The position numbers and the translations under genes are program-made. Shown here one piece after another: positions 1-11,481 of a DNA stretch of 64,000 nucleotides. The notes beneath the pieces were generated by a model. The model was given only the letters and a program-made list of their open reading frames with translations, did not search any database and was not told the origin of the DNA. Numbering within the stretch: the first letter of the stretch is position 1; every line of letters starts with the position of its first letter. Source of the stretch: Hyperoodon ampullatus (lineage: Eukaryota; Chordata; Mammalia; Artiodactyla; Ziphiidae); NCBI GenBank assembly GCA_949752795.1, contig CATKHW010000562.1:806001-870000 (forward strand), written 5' to 3'.

Positions 1-1047
1 ATAGCAGGAAACTGATTTCAAGAGGTACGTTGGAATCACCTTTAAAGCCCAGGAAGAGGGGCACAACTTCGACAATGATGCACTTGGCCAAAAAGGGTGT
101 ATGCGTTTTCTCCTGAATATATTCAGGAGAAAACGCATACGCCCTTTTTGGCCAAGCAAGCAAGCGGGCAATGAAAATCTGCACTACAAAGAAGTATCAC
201 TTCCAACCAGTCAAAAGGGACATCGAAAAAATGTGTAAAAACCAGAAAGGCAAGAGAGGCCCTGTAGAACAAGGAGCCTACTTATGCTGAAGGGCGGGAT
301 GTATATTGCCATGTGCTTCTCTGGAGGAGTGCATTGTGTTCCCTAAAACAAGTAAACAACAGAGCTACAGAGCCAAGGGCACTTCCCGTCTAGGGAATAT
401 ACATTGGGAAAACTGAAAATCAATAAGACAGAGCCACCCCAAAATTTAGGGCTACACTGCTTACAAGAACCTCAACTTGGGTACACATTAAATATCCCAG
501 GAAATATAAAAATGGTTTAAAATTTTTGGTACATACCTACGATGGAATAGCCCTCAGCCATGAAGTCAATGTCATAAGACCAGTAGCAGCAAAATGGGTG
601 GATTCAGGTACGTTGATTCTAAGTGAAATACGTCACACAGAAAAAGAAACTTATCATAAGATATCACTTATGAAGATCCTATAAACTTGCCTACACTTGA
701 ACTGAGTTAGGAAAGAGAACAGAGTCTCACATTTAGAAAGAACTCTTATGCCTGTTTAAGGGCTAAGGAGAGGTTGGGTGATGCATAAAACCGGATTTTG
801 ATATAAGCACAGGTACCGTTCCAAAAACCAGCTAAAGAAAAGACAAGACCTACACCTTCCTAAGTGAAAGGGACTCAAAACCCCATATTTCCCGCAGAGG
901 AATATATCTGACTAGTAAGAATCTTAAAACCTATGTATTGATATGTCTCCGTAAGGGAATCAAGTGTGTCTAGACTGGCATAAACATGGCAGCGAGAATC
1001 AGCTCAAACCCACTATAAAAAGGAATTTCAAAAACAAAACAAAAAAA
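1..1047 (+). repeat. Satellite monomer 0, A type (partial)
   Basis: 3' part of an A-type monomer cut by the window edge. Palindrome at 86-153 with the A-type T in the left arm (gggtgtatg). The L1 half runs from about 168 to 1047. The L1-derived reading frame is closed by 'ggtttaaaat' near 512, as in all A monomers. TATAAAAAGG at 1014-1023 precedes the A-rich tail. Confidence 0.9.
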
Positions 1048-2786
1048 CTGGGAAATTCTTTACAATTCCTTCAGGGTCTCTGATGAAACCTGGAATGACC
1101 CTATCTACAACGACAGCTGGATGTGGCATAAGGCTGGACACTTGGGACTGAGAGGATTGGTGAGATTGGGTGAGCAAATGCAGAACCTTTAAAGCAAAAA
1201 TGCCTGGCACCCATTGCATGGGTCCCAACTCTCCAGGTTGAAGGGAATATTACTACAGTTATAACATGTACGGGAAACCTAGAGAACGGACACACTGGGA
1301 ATACGAAAGGTTTCTAAAACTCAACGAATAGTCCCTCTCCTGGTGCTCTGGTTTGACTTTCTATCTGCTTTACTATCAACCTCCCAACTTGGAGAGACAG
1401 CCCCTTTAACCTCCTGGTTCACACAGGTTTCCAATTTGGCAGAGGATAAATGGGAAGTGGAGGAACCAATGAGAGAGTAGCTGTTAGGCATTTGGACTTG
1501 CAAATATCACTCTAACTTCCCGGCAGGAAGAAGAATTAACCAAAGTCTCAGCCCCCCACCGGGAACCAGCATAGGTCCTGAACCAAAATTTTGGACTTGC
1601 GGTCAGCTCACCAAAAACCAGTTGAAAAATGGAGCTCAGGGGCACAGCAATTCACAAACTGGCCGAGTAATAAAGGACAACTATCCTCCAAAAATCTGTT
1701 GAGGGAAGGCATCGAGGCGGACTTGAAAGCGAGGCAGAATAGCAGGAAACAGATTTCAAGATGTACGTTGGAATCGCCTTTAAAGCACAGGAAGAGGGGC
1801 AAAACTTCGACAATGATGCACTTGGCCAAAAAGGGCGTATGCGTTTTCTCCTGAATATATTCAGGAGAAAACACATACGCCCTTTTTGGCCAAGCAAGCA
1901 AGCGGGCAATGCAAATCTGCACTACAAAGAAGTATCACTTCCCACCGGTCAAAAGGGACATCCACAAAATGTGTAAAAACCAGAAAGGCAAGACAGGCCC
2001 TGGAGAACAGGGAGCCTTGTTATGCTGATGGGCGGGATGTAAATTGCCAACTGCCTCTCTGGAGGAGTACATTGTGTTCCCTAAAACAAGTAAAGAACAG
2101 AGCTACAGAGCCAAGGTCACTTCCAGTTTAGGGAATATTCCTTGGGAAAACTGAAAATCAATAAGACAGAGCCACCCCAAAATTTAGGGCTGCACTGCTT
2201 ACAAGGACCTCAACTTGGGTACACCTTAAATATCCCAGGAAATATAAAAATGGTTCAAAAAATTGTGGTACTTACGTACGATGGAATATCCCTCAGCCAT
2301 GAAATCAATGTCATAAGACCAGTAGCAGCAAAATGGGTGGATTCAGGTACGATGATTCTAAGTGAAATAAGTCACACAGAAAAAGAAACTTATCATAAGA
2401 TATCACTTATGAAGATCCTGTAAACATGGCTACACTTGAACTGAGTTAGGAAAGAGAACAGTGTCTCACATTTAGAAAACACTCTTATGCCTGCTTAAGG
2501 GGGAAGGAGAGGTGGGGTGATGCATAAAACCAGAGTTTGATATAAGCACAGGTACCGTTCCAAAAACCAACTATGGAATAGACAAGACCTACACCTTCCT
2601 CAGTGAAAGGGACTCAAAACCCCATATTTCCCGCAGAGGAATATATCTGACTAGTAAGAATCTTAAAACCTATGTATTGATATGTCTCCGTAAGGGAATC
2701 AAGTGTGTCTAGACTGGCATAAACATGGCAGCGAGAATCAGCTCAAACCCACTATAAAAAGGAATTTCAAAAACAAAATAAAAAAA
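1048..2786 (+). repeat. Satellite monomer 1, B type
   Basis: Non-L1 half 1048-1823, palindrome 1824-1891 with one right-arm mismatch (acacatacg), L1 half about 1906-2786. B diagnostics are 'ttgcatggg' near 1212 and 'acttgcaaatatc' near 1495. Ends in a mixed A-rich tail (aaaacaaaataaaaaaa). Confidence 0.9.
2753..2762 (+). promoter_or_regulatory. TATA-box-like TATAAAAAGG (one per monomer)
   Basis: A consensus TATA-like string just upstream of the A-rich tract, repeated at about the same place in most monomers (for example 1014, 7971, 11450). It probably descends from the A/T-rich L1 3' tail. No other promoter element is visible, so activity is not supported by sequence alone. In A monomers the last bases change (TATAAAATGG). 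Confidence 0.3.
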
Positions 2787-3562
2787 CTGGGAAATTCTTT
2801 ACAATTCCTTCAGGATCTCTGATGAAACCTGCAATGACACTATCTACAATGACAGCTGGATGTGGCATAAGGAGGGACACTTGGGACTGAGACGATTGGT
2901 GAGATTGGGTGAGCAAATCCGGACGCTTTAAAGCACAAATGCCTGGCACCCATTCCATGGGTCCCAACTCTCCATGTTGAAGGGAATATGACTACAGCTC
3001 TAACATGTACGGGAAATCTAGAGAACGGACACACTGTGAATACGAAAGGTTTTGAAAACTCAACGAATAGTCCCTCTCCTGGTGCTCCGGGTTGACTTTC
3101 CATTTGTTTTACTATCAACCTCAGAACTTGGAGGGACAGCCCCTTTAACGTCCAGGTTCGCACAGTTAGCCAATTTGGCAAAGGATGTAAGGGAAGAGGG
3201 AGAACCAATGAGAGAGAAGCTGTTAGGCATTTGGACGGGCACATATCACTCTAACTTCCCGGCAGGAAGAAGAATTAACCAAAGTCTCAGCCACCCACCG
3301 GGAACCAGTATAAGTCCTGAACCAAAATTTTGGACTTGCGGTCAGCTCACCAAAAACGAGTTGAAAAATGGAGCTCAGGGGCACAGCAATTCACAAACTG
3401 GCCGAGTAATAAAGGACAACTATCGTCCAAAAATCTGTTGAGGGAAGGCAACGAGGCAGATTTGAAAGCGAGGCAGAATAGCCGGAAACAGATTTCAAGA
3501 GGTACGTTGGAATTGCATTTAAAGCACAGGAAGAGGGGCACAACTTCGACAATGATGCACTT
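2787..3562. repeat. Non-L1 half of the satellite monomer (representative)
   Basis: About 775 bp between the A-rich tail of one monomer and the palindrome of the next. I do not recognise it as L1, SINE, LTR or gene sequence. It has many CpGs (for example 'cttgcggtc', 'aacgaggc', 'aaagcgagg') and several blocks kept even in the old monomers at 57-62 kb, such as 'cctggtgctc', 'ccaacttggag' and 'gaggatgaa'. The short ORFs it gives on either strand recur with the repeat and shift between variants. It could be an unrecognised LTR or upstream L1 segment; origin unknown. Confidence 0.75.
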
Positions 3563-3630
3563 GGCCAAAAAGGGCGTATGCGTTTTCTCCTGAATATATT
3601 CAGGAGAAAACGCATACGCCCTTTTTGGCC
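3563..3630. repeat. Perfect 68-bp palindrome (representative; one per monomer)
   Basis: Two 34-bp arms, ggccaaaaagggcgtatgcg and onward, meet at an AT-rich centre (aata|tatt) with no spacer. In DNA this could extrude a cruciform; in RNA of either strand it would form a 34-bp hairpin. All 25 array monomers carry it, and three old monomers at 58.3, 60.1 and 61.8 kb carry decayed versions. Perfect copies include those at 7039, 8782, 13997, 17473, 19211, 24429, 27905, 29647 and 36604. A-type copies have one left-arm change and B-type copies one right-arm change. Confidence 0.95.
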
Positions 3631-3644
3631 AAGCAAGCAAGCGG

Positions 3645-4525
3645 GTAATTCAAATCTGCACTACAAAGAAGTATCACTTCCCTCGGGTCAAAAGGGACAT
3701 CCACAAAATGTGTAAAAACCAGAAAGGCAGGACAGGCCCTGGAGAACAGGGACCCTTGTTATGCTGGTGGTCGGTTTGTAAATTGCCAACTGCCTCTCTG
3801 GAGGAGTACATTGTGTTCGCTAATACAAGAAAAGAACAGAGCTACAGAGCCAAGGGCACTTCCAGTCTAGGGAATATACCTTGGGAAAACTGAAAATCAA
3901 TAAGACAGAGCCAACCCAAAACTTAGGGCTGCACTGCTTACAAGGACCTCAACTTGGGTACACCTTAAATATCCCAGGAAATATAAAAATGGTTCAAAAA
4001 ATTGTGGTACTTACGTACGATGGAATATCCCTCAGCCATGAAATCAATGTCATAAGACCAGTAGCAGCAAAATGGGTGGATTCAGGTACGATGATTCTAA
4101 GTGAAATAAGTCACACAGAAAAATAAACTTATCATAAGATATCACTTATGAAGATCCTGTAAACATGGCTACACTTGAACTGAGTTAGGAAAGAGAACAG
4201 TGTCTCACATTTAGAAAACAGTCTTATGTCTGCTTAAGGTGGAAGGAGAGGTGGGGTGATGCATAAAACCAGAGTATGATATAAGCACAGGTACCGTTCC
4301 AAAAACCAACTATGTAATAGACAAGACCTACACCTTCCTCAGTGAAAGGGACTCAAAACCCCATATTTCCCGCAGAGGAATATATCTGACTAGTAAGAAT
4401 CTTTAAACCTATGTATTGATATGTCTCCGTAAGGGAATCAAGTGTGTCTAGACTGGCATAAACATGGCAGCGAGAATCAGCTCAAACCCACTATAAAATG
4501 GAATTTCAAAAACAAAACAAAAAAA
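3645..4525 (+). mobile_element. L1 3'-end half of the satellite monomer (representative)
   Basis: About 880 bp that align by eye, with gaps, to the better preserved L1 3' ends at 44.1-45.1 kb. Matching blocks are 'gcaaatc..actac', 'gaagtatcacttc..ccggtcaaaagg', 'gatgtaaattg', 'gtggtac..acgatggaatat..ctcagccat', 'ttctaagtgaaataagtcacacagaaaa' (shortened) and 'tatcataagatatcactta'. The A-rich tract at its end corresponds to the L1 tail. It spans the end of ORF2 and the 3' UTR. The same half occupies each monomer from about 15 bp after the palindrome to the A-rich tract. Confidence 0.85.
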
Positions 4526-6262
4526 CTGGGAAATTCTTTACAATTCCTTCAGGGTCTCTGATGAAACCTGGAATGACCTTATCTACAACGACAGCTGGAT
4601 GAGGCATAAGGCTGGACACTTGGGACTGAGAGGATTGGTGAGATTGGGTGAGCAAATGCAGACCCTTTAAAGCAATAGTGCATGGCACCCATTCCATGGG
4701 TCCCATCTCTCCCGGTTGAAGGGAATATTACTACAGTTATAACATGTACGAGAAACCTAGAGAACGGACACACTGTGAATACGAAAGGTTTCTAAAACTC
4801 AACGAATAGTCCCTCTCCTGGTGCTCCGGTTTGACTTTCCATCTGCTTTACTATCAATCTCCCAACTTGGAGAGACAGCCCCTTTAACCTCCTGGTTTGC
4901 ACAGGTTGCCAATTTGTCAGAGGTTGAAAGGGAAGAGGGAGAACCAATGAGAGAATAGCTGTTAGGCATTTGGACGGGCACATATCACTGTAATTTCCCG
5001 GCAGGAAGAAGAATTAACCAAAGTCTCAGCCCCCCACAGGGAACCAGTATAGGTCCCGAACCATAATTTTGGACTTGCGGTCAGCTCACAAAAACGAGTT
5101 GAAAAATGGAGCTCAGGGGCACAGCAATTCACAAAATGGCAGAGTAAGAAAGGACAACTATCGTCCAAAAATCTGTTGAGGGAAGGCAACAAGGCGGACT
5201 TGAAACCGAGGCAGAATAGCAGGAAACTGATTTCAAGAGGTACGTTGGAATCGCCTTTAAAGCCCAGGAAGAGGGGCACAACTTCGACAATGATGCACTT
5301 GGCCAAAAAGGGTGTATGCGTTTTCTCCTGAATATATTCAGGAGAAAACGCATACGCCCTTTTTGGCCAAGCAAGCAAGCGGGCAATGAAAATCTGCACT
5401 ACAAAGAAGTATCACTTCCAACCAGTCAAAAGGGACATCGAAAAAATGTGTAAAAACCAGAAAGGCAAGAGAGGCCCTGTAGAACAAGGAGCCTACTTAT
5501 GCTGAAGGGCGGGATGTATATTGCCATGTGCTTCTCTGGAGGAGTGCATTGTGTTCCCTAAAACAAGTAAACAACAGAGCTACAGAGCCAAGGGCACTTC
5601 CCGTCTAGGGAATATACATTGGGAAAACTGAAAATCAATAAGACAGAGCCACCCCAAAATTTAGGGCTACACTGCTTACAAGAACCTCAACTTGGGTACA
5701 CATTAAATATCCCAGGAAATATAAAAATGGTTTAAAATTTTTGGTACATACCTACGATGGAATAGCCCTCAGCCATGAAGTCAATGTCATAAGACCAGTA
5801 GCAGCAAAATGGGTGGATTCAGGTACGTTGATTCTAAGTGAAATACGTCACACAGAAAAAGAAACTTATCATAAGATATCACTTATGAAGATCCTATAAA
5901 CTTGCCTACACTTGAACTGAGTTAGGAAAGAGAACAGAGTCTCACATTTAGAAAGAACTCTTATGCCTGTTTAAGGGCTAAGGAGAGGTTGGGTGATGCA
6001 TAAAACCGGATTTTGATATAAGCACAGGTACCGTTCCAAAAACCAGCTAAAGAAAAGACAAGACCTACACCTTCCTCAGTGAAAGGGACTCAAAACCCCA
6101 TATTTCCCGCCGAGGAATATATCTGACTAGTAAGAATCTTAAAACCTATGTATTGATATGTCTCCGTAAGGGAATCAAGTGTGTCTAGACTGGCATAAAC
6201 ATGGCAGCGAGAATCAGCTCAAACCCACTATAAAAAGGAATTTCAAAAACAAAACAAAAAAA
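4526..6262 (+). repeat. Satellite monomer 3, A type
   Basis: Palindrome 5301-5368 with the A-type left-arm T. A diagnostics are 'gatgaggcataagg' near 4599, 'caatagtgcatgg' near 4673 and the truncated L1 frame (tttaaaattt) near 5730. The non-L1 half is 1 bp shorter than in other types because of 'ctcacaaaaacg' near 5085. Confidence 0.9.
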
Positions 6263-8005
6263 CTGGGAAATTCTTTACAATTCCTTCAGGGTCTCTGATG
6301 AAACCTGGAATGACCCTATCTACAACGACAGCTGGATGTGGCATAAGGCTGGACACTTGGGACTGAGAGGATTGGTGAGATTGGGTGAGCAAATGCAGAA
6401 CCTTTAAAGCAAAAATGCCTGGCACCCATTGCATGGGTCCCAACTCTCCAGGTTGAAGGGAATATTACTACAGTTATAACATGTACGGGAAACCTAGAGA
6501 ACGGACACACTGGGAATACGAAAGGTTTCTAAAACTCAACGAATAGTCCCTCTCCTGGTGCTCTGGTTTGACTTTCTATCTGCTTTACTATCAACCTCCC
6601 AACTTGGAGAGACAGCCCCTTTAACCTCCTGGTTCACACAGGTTTCCAATTTGGCAGAGGATAAATGGGAAGTGGAGGAACCAATGAGAGAGTAGCTGTT
6701 AGGCATTTGGACTTGCAAATATCACTCTAACTTCCCGGCAGGAAGAAGAATTAACCAAAGTCTCAGCCCCCCACCGGGAACCAGCATAGGTCCTGAACCA
6801 AAATTTTGGACTTGCGGTCAGCTCACCAAAAACCAGTTGAAAAATGGAGCTCAGGGGCACAGCAATTCACAAACTGGCCGAGTAATAAAGGACAACTATC
6901 CTCCAAAAATCTGTTGAGGGAAGGCATCGAGGCGGACTTGAAAGCGAGGCAGAATAGCAGGAAACAGATTTCAAGATGTACGTTGGAATCGCCTTTAAAG
7001 CACAGGAAGAGGGGCAAAACTTCGACAATGATGCACTTGGCCAAAAAGGGCGTATGCGTTTTCTCCTGAATATATTCAGGAGAAAACGCATACGCCCTTT
7101 TTGGCCAAGCAAGCAAGCGGGCAATGCAAATCTGCACTACAAAGAAGTATCACTTCCCACCGGTCAAAAGGGACATCCACAAAATTTGTAAAATCCATAA
7201 AGGCAAGACAGGCCCTGGAGAACAGGGAGCCTTGTTATGCTGATGGGCGGGATATAACTAGCCAACTGCCTCACCGGAGGAGTGCATTGTGTTCCCTAAA
7301 ACAAATAAACAACAGAGCTACAGAGCCAAGGGCGCTTCCAGTGTAGGGAATATACCTTGGGAAAACTGAAAATCGATAAGACAGAGCCACCCCAAAATTT
7401 AGGGCTGCACTGCATACAAGGACCTCAACTTGGGTACACCTTAAATATCCCAGGAAATATAAAAATGGTTCAAAAAATTGTGTTAGTTACGTACGATGGA
7501 ATATACCTCAGCCATGAAATCAATGTCATAAGACCAGTAGCAGCAAAATGGGTGGATTCAGGTACGATGATTCTAAGTGAAATAAGTCACACAGAAAAAG
7601 AAACTTATCATAAGATATCACTTATGAAGATCCTGTAAACATGGCTACACTTGAACTGAGTTAGGAAAGAGAACAGTGTCTCACATTTAGAAAACACTCT
7701 TATGCCTGCTTAAGGGGGAAGGAGAGGTGGGGTGATGCATAAAACCAGAGTTTGATATAAGCACAGGTACCGTTCCAAAAACCAACTATGGAATAGACAA
7801 GACCTACACCTTCCTCAGTGAAAGGGACTCAAAACCCCATATTTCCCGCAGAGGAATATATCTGACTAGTAAGAATCTTAAAACCTATGTATTGATATGT
7901 CTCCGTAAGGGAATCAAGTGTGTCTAGACTGGCATAAACATGGCAGCGAGAATCAGCTCAAACCCACTATAAAAAGGAATTTCGAAAAAAAAAAAAAAAA
8001 AAAAA
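6263..8005 (+). repeat. Satellite monomer 4, B' type
   Basis: The 5' half nearly matches monomer 1, but palindrome 7039-7106 is perfect. The 3' half differs: 'aaaatttgtaaaatcc' near 7181 and 'gatataactagcc' near 7251. Ends in a pure run of 21 A (7985-8005), which makes this monomer 1743 bp. Confidence 0.9.
7985..8005 (+). repeat. Uninterrupted A21 tract at the end of a B' monomer
   Basis: The L1-tail position of B' monomers holds a pure A run in place of the usual 'aaaacaaaacaaaaaaa'. The equivalent tracts are A16 at 18419-18434, the interrupted 28850-28871, and A19 at 30593-30611, so length varies between HOR copies. Confidence 0.9.
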
Positions 8006-9744
8006 CTGGGAAATTCTTTACAATTCCTTCAGGGTCTCTGATGAAACCTGGAATGACCCTATCTACAAAGACAGCTGGAAGTGGCATAAGTCTGGACACT
8101 TGGGACTGAGAGGATTGGTGAGATTGGGTGAGCAAATGCAGACCCTTTAAAGCACAAATGCCTGGCGCCCATTCCATGGGTCCCAACTCTCCAGGTTAAA
8201 GAGAATATTACTACAGCTATAACATGTACGGGAAACCTAGAGAACGGACACACTGTGAATATGAAAGGTTTCTAAAACTCAACGAATAGTCCCTCTCCTG
8301 GTGCTCGGGTTTGACTTTCCATCTGCTTTACTATCAACCTCCCAACTTGGAGAGACAGCCCCTTTAACCTCCTGGTTCGCACAGGTTGCCAATTTGGCAG
8401 AGGATGAAAGGGAAGAGGGAGAACCAATGAGAGAGTAGCTGTTAGGCATTTGGACGGGCACATATCACTCTAATTTCCCGGCAGGAAGAAGAATTAACCA
8501 AAGTCTCAGCCACCCACCGGGAACCAGTATAGGTCCTGAACCAAAATTTTGGACTTGCGGTCAGCTCACCAAAAACGAGTTGAAAAATGGAGCTCAGGGG
8601 CACAGCAATTCACAAACTGGCCGAGTAATAAAGGACAACTATCGTCCAAAAATCTGTTGAGGGAAGGCAACGAGGCGGAATTGAAAGCGAGGCAGAATAT
8701 CAGGAAACAGATTTCAAGAGGTACGTTGGAATCGCCTTTAAAGCACAGGAAGAGGGGCACAACTTCGACAATGATGCACTTGGCCAAAAAGGGCGTATGC
8801 GTTTTCTCCTGAATATATTCAGGAGAAAACGCATACGCCCTTTTTGGCCAAGCAAGCAAGCGGGCAATGCAAATCTGCACTACAAAGAAGTATCACTTCC
8901 CACCGGTCAAAAGGGACATCCACAAAATGTGTAAAAACCAGAAAGGCAAGACAGGCACTGGAGAACAGGCAGCCTTGTTATGCTGATGGATGGGATGTAA
9001 ATTGCCAACTGCCTCTCTGGAGGAGTGCATTGTGTTCCCTAAAACAAGTAAAGAACAGAGCTACAGAGCCAAGGGCACTTCCAGTCTAGGGAATATACCT
9101 TGGGAAAATTGAAAATCAGTAAGACAGAGCCACCCCAAAATTTAGGGCTGCACTGCTTACAAGGACCTCAACTTGGGTACACCTTAAATATCCCAGGAAA
9201 TATAAAAATGGTTCAAAAAATTGTGGTAATTACGTACGATGGAATATCCCTCAGCCATGAGGTCAATGTCATAAGACCAGTAGCAGCAAAATGGGTGGAT
9301 TCAGGTACGATGATTCTAAGTGAAATAAGTCACACAGAAAAAGAAACTTATCATAAGATATCACTTATGAAGATCCTGTAAACATGGCTACACTTGAACT
9401 GAGTTAGGAAAGAGAACAGAGTCTCACATTTAGAAAACAACCTTATGCCTGCTTAAGGGGGAAGGAGAGGTGGGGTGATGAATAAAACCAGAGTTTGATA
9501 TAAGCACAAGTACCGTTCCAAAAACCAACTATGGAAAAGACAACCCCTACACCTTCCTCAGTAAAAGGGACTCAAAACCCCATATTTCCCGCAGAGGAAT
9601 ATATCTGACTAGTAAGAATCTTAAAACCTATGTATTGATATGTCTCCGTAAGGGAATCAAGTGTGTCTAGACTGGCATAAACATGGCAGCGAGAATCAGC
9701 TCAAACCCACTATGAAAAGGAATTTCAAAAACAAAACAAAAAAA
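8006..9744 (+). repeat. Satellite monomer 5, C' type
   Basis: Palindrome 8782-8849 is perfect. C' diagnostics are 'aaagacagctggaag' near 8067, 'ctggcgccc' near 8162 and 'gtgaatatgaaagg' near 8255. The junction to the next monomer carries 'ctatgaaaagg' near 9711 where the TATA-like string usually lies. Confidence 0.9.
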
Positions 9745-11481
9745 CTGGGAAATTCTTTACAATTCCTTCAGGGTCTCTGATGAAACCTGGAATGACCTTA
9801 TCTACAACGACAGCTGGATGAGGCATAAGGCTGGACACTTGGGACTGAGAGGATTGGTGAGATTGGGTGAGCAAATGCAGACCCTTTAAAGCAATAGTGC
9901 ATGGCACCCATTCCATGGGTCCCATCTCTCCCGGTTGAAGGGAATATTACTACAGTTATAACATGTACGAGAAACCTAGAGAACGGACACACTGTGAATA
10001 CGAAAGGTTTCTAAAACTCAACGAATAGTCCCTCTCCTGGTGCTCCGGTTTGACTTTCCATCTGCTTTACTATCAATCTCCCAACTTGGAGAGACAGCCC
10101 CTTTAACCTCCTGGTTTGCACAGGTTGCCAATTTGTCAGAGGTTGAAAGGGAAGAGGGAGAACCAATGAGAGAATAGCTGTTAGGCATTTGGACGGGCAC
10201 ATATCACTGTAATTTCCCGGCAGGAAGAAGAATTAACCAAAGTCTCAGCCCCCCACAGGGAACCAGTATAGGTCCCGAACCATAATTTTGGACTTGCGGT
10301 CAGCTCACAAAAACGAGTGGAAAAATGGAGCTCAGGGGCACAGCAATTCACAAAATGGCAGAGTAAGAAAGGACAACTATCGTCCAAAAATCTGTTGAGG
10401 GAAGGCAACAAGGCGGACTTGAAACCGAGGCAGAATAGCAGGAAACTGATTTCAAGAGGTACGTTGGAATCGCCTTTAAAGCCCAGGAAGAGGGGCACAA
10501 CTTCGACAATGATGCACTTGGCCAAAAAGGGTGTATGCGTTTTCTCCTGAATATATTCAGGAGAAAACGCATACGCCCTTTTTGGCCAAGCAAGCAAGCG
10601 GGCAATGAAAATCTGCACTACAAAGAAGTATCACTTCCAACCAGTCAAAAGGGACATCGAAAAAATGTGTAAAAACCAGAAAGGCAAGAGAGGCCCTGTA
10701 GAACAAGGAGCCTACTTATGCTGAAGGGCGGGATGTATATTGCCATGTGCTTCTCTGGAGGAGTGCATTGTGTTCCCTAAAACAAGTAAACAACAGAGCT
10801 ACAGAGCCAAGGGCACTTCCCGTCTAGGGAATATACATTGGGAAAACTGAAAATCAATAAGACAGAGCCACCCCAAAATTTAGGGCTACACTGCTTACAA
10901 GAACCTCAACTTGGGTACACATTAAATATCCCAGGAAATATAAAAATGGTTTAAAATTTTTGGTACATACCTACGATGGAATAGCCCTCAGCCATGAAGT
11001 CAATGTCATAAGACCAGTAGCAGCAAAATGGGTGGATTCAGGTACGTTGATTCTAAGTGAAATACGTCACACAGAAAAAGAAACTTATCATAAGATATCA
11101 CTTATGAAGATCCTATAAACTTGCCTACACTTGAACTGAGTTAGGAAAGAGAACAGAGTCTCACATTTAGAAAGAACTCTTATGCCTGTTTAAGGGCTAA
11201 GGAGAGGTTGGGTGATGCATAAAACCGGATTTTGATATAAGCACAGGTACCGTTCCAAAAACCAGCTAAAGAAAAGACAAGACCTACACCTTCCTAAGTG
11301 AAAGGGACTCAAAACCCCATATTTCCCGCAGAGGAATATATCTGACTAGTAAGAATCTTAAAACCTATGTATTGATATGTCTCCGTAAGGGAATCAAGTG
11401 TGTCTAGACTGGCATAAACATGGCAGCGAGAATCAGCTCAAACCCACTATAAAAAGGAATTTCAAAAACAAAACAAAAAAA
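9745..11481 (+). repeat. Satellite monomer 6, A type
   Basis: Palindrome 10520-10587 with the left-arm T. Nearly identical to the monomer 5.2 kb upstream, apart from isolated changes such as 'cgagtgg' for 'cgagttg' near 10315. Confidence 0.9.

Larger units (their letters stand above)
2787..4525 (+). repeat. Satellite monomer 2, C type
   Basis: Palindrome 3563-3630 is perfect, 34 bp per arm. C diagnostics are 'cctgcaatgacac' near 2827, 'atccggacgc' near 2917, 'aattgcatttaaag' near 3511 and 'gcgggtaattc' near 3643. A private G-to-T change at 4124 puts a stop in the recurrent L1-derived frame; the C monomers at 14.5 and 24.9 kb do not have it. Confidence 0.9.
1048..11481 (+). repeat. Higher-order repeat copy 1 (B-C-A-B'-C'-A, 10434 bp)
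   Basis: Six monomers form one period. Diagnostic variants return only every 10.43 kb. The B-type right-arm variant (cacatacg) is at 1871, 12305 and 22738. The C-type 'gcgggtaattc' is near 3643, 14077 and 24509. The C'-type start 'gacagctggaagtgg' is near 8069, 18498 and 28937. A-type monomers and the 5' halves of B and B' recur every 5.2 kb, so the HOR is two half-periods that share a nearly identical block of about 2.67 kb (about 4510-7182 and 9729-12400). Confidence 0.9.
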
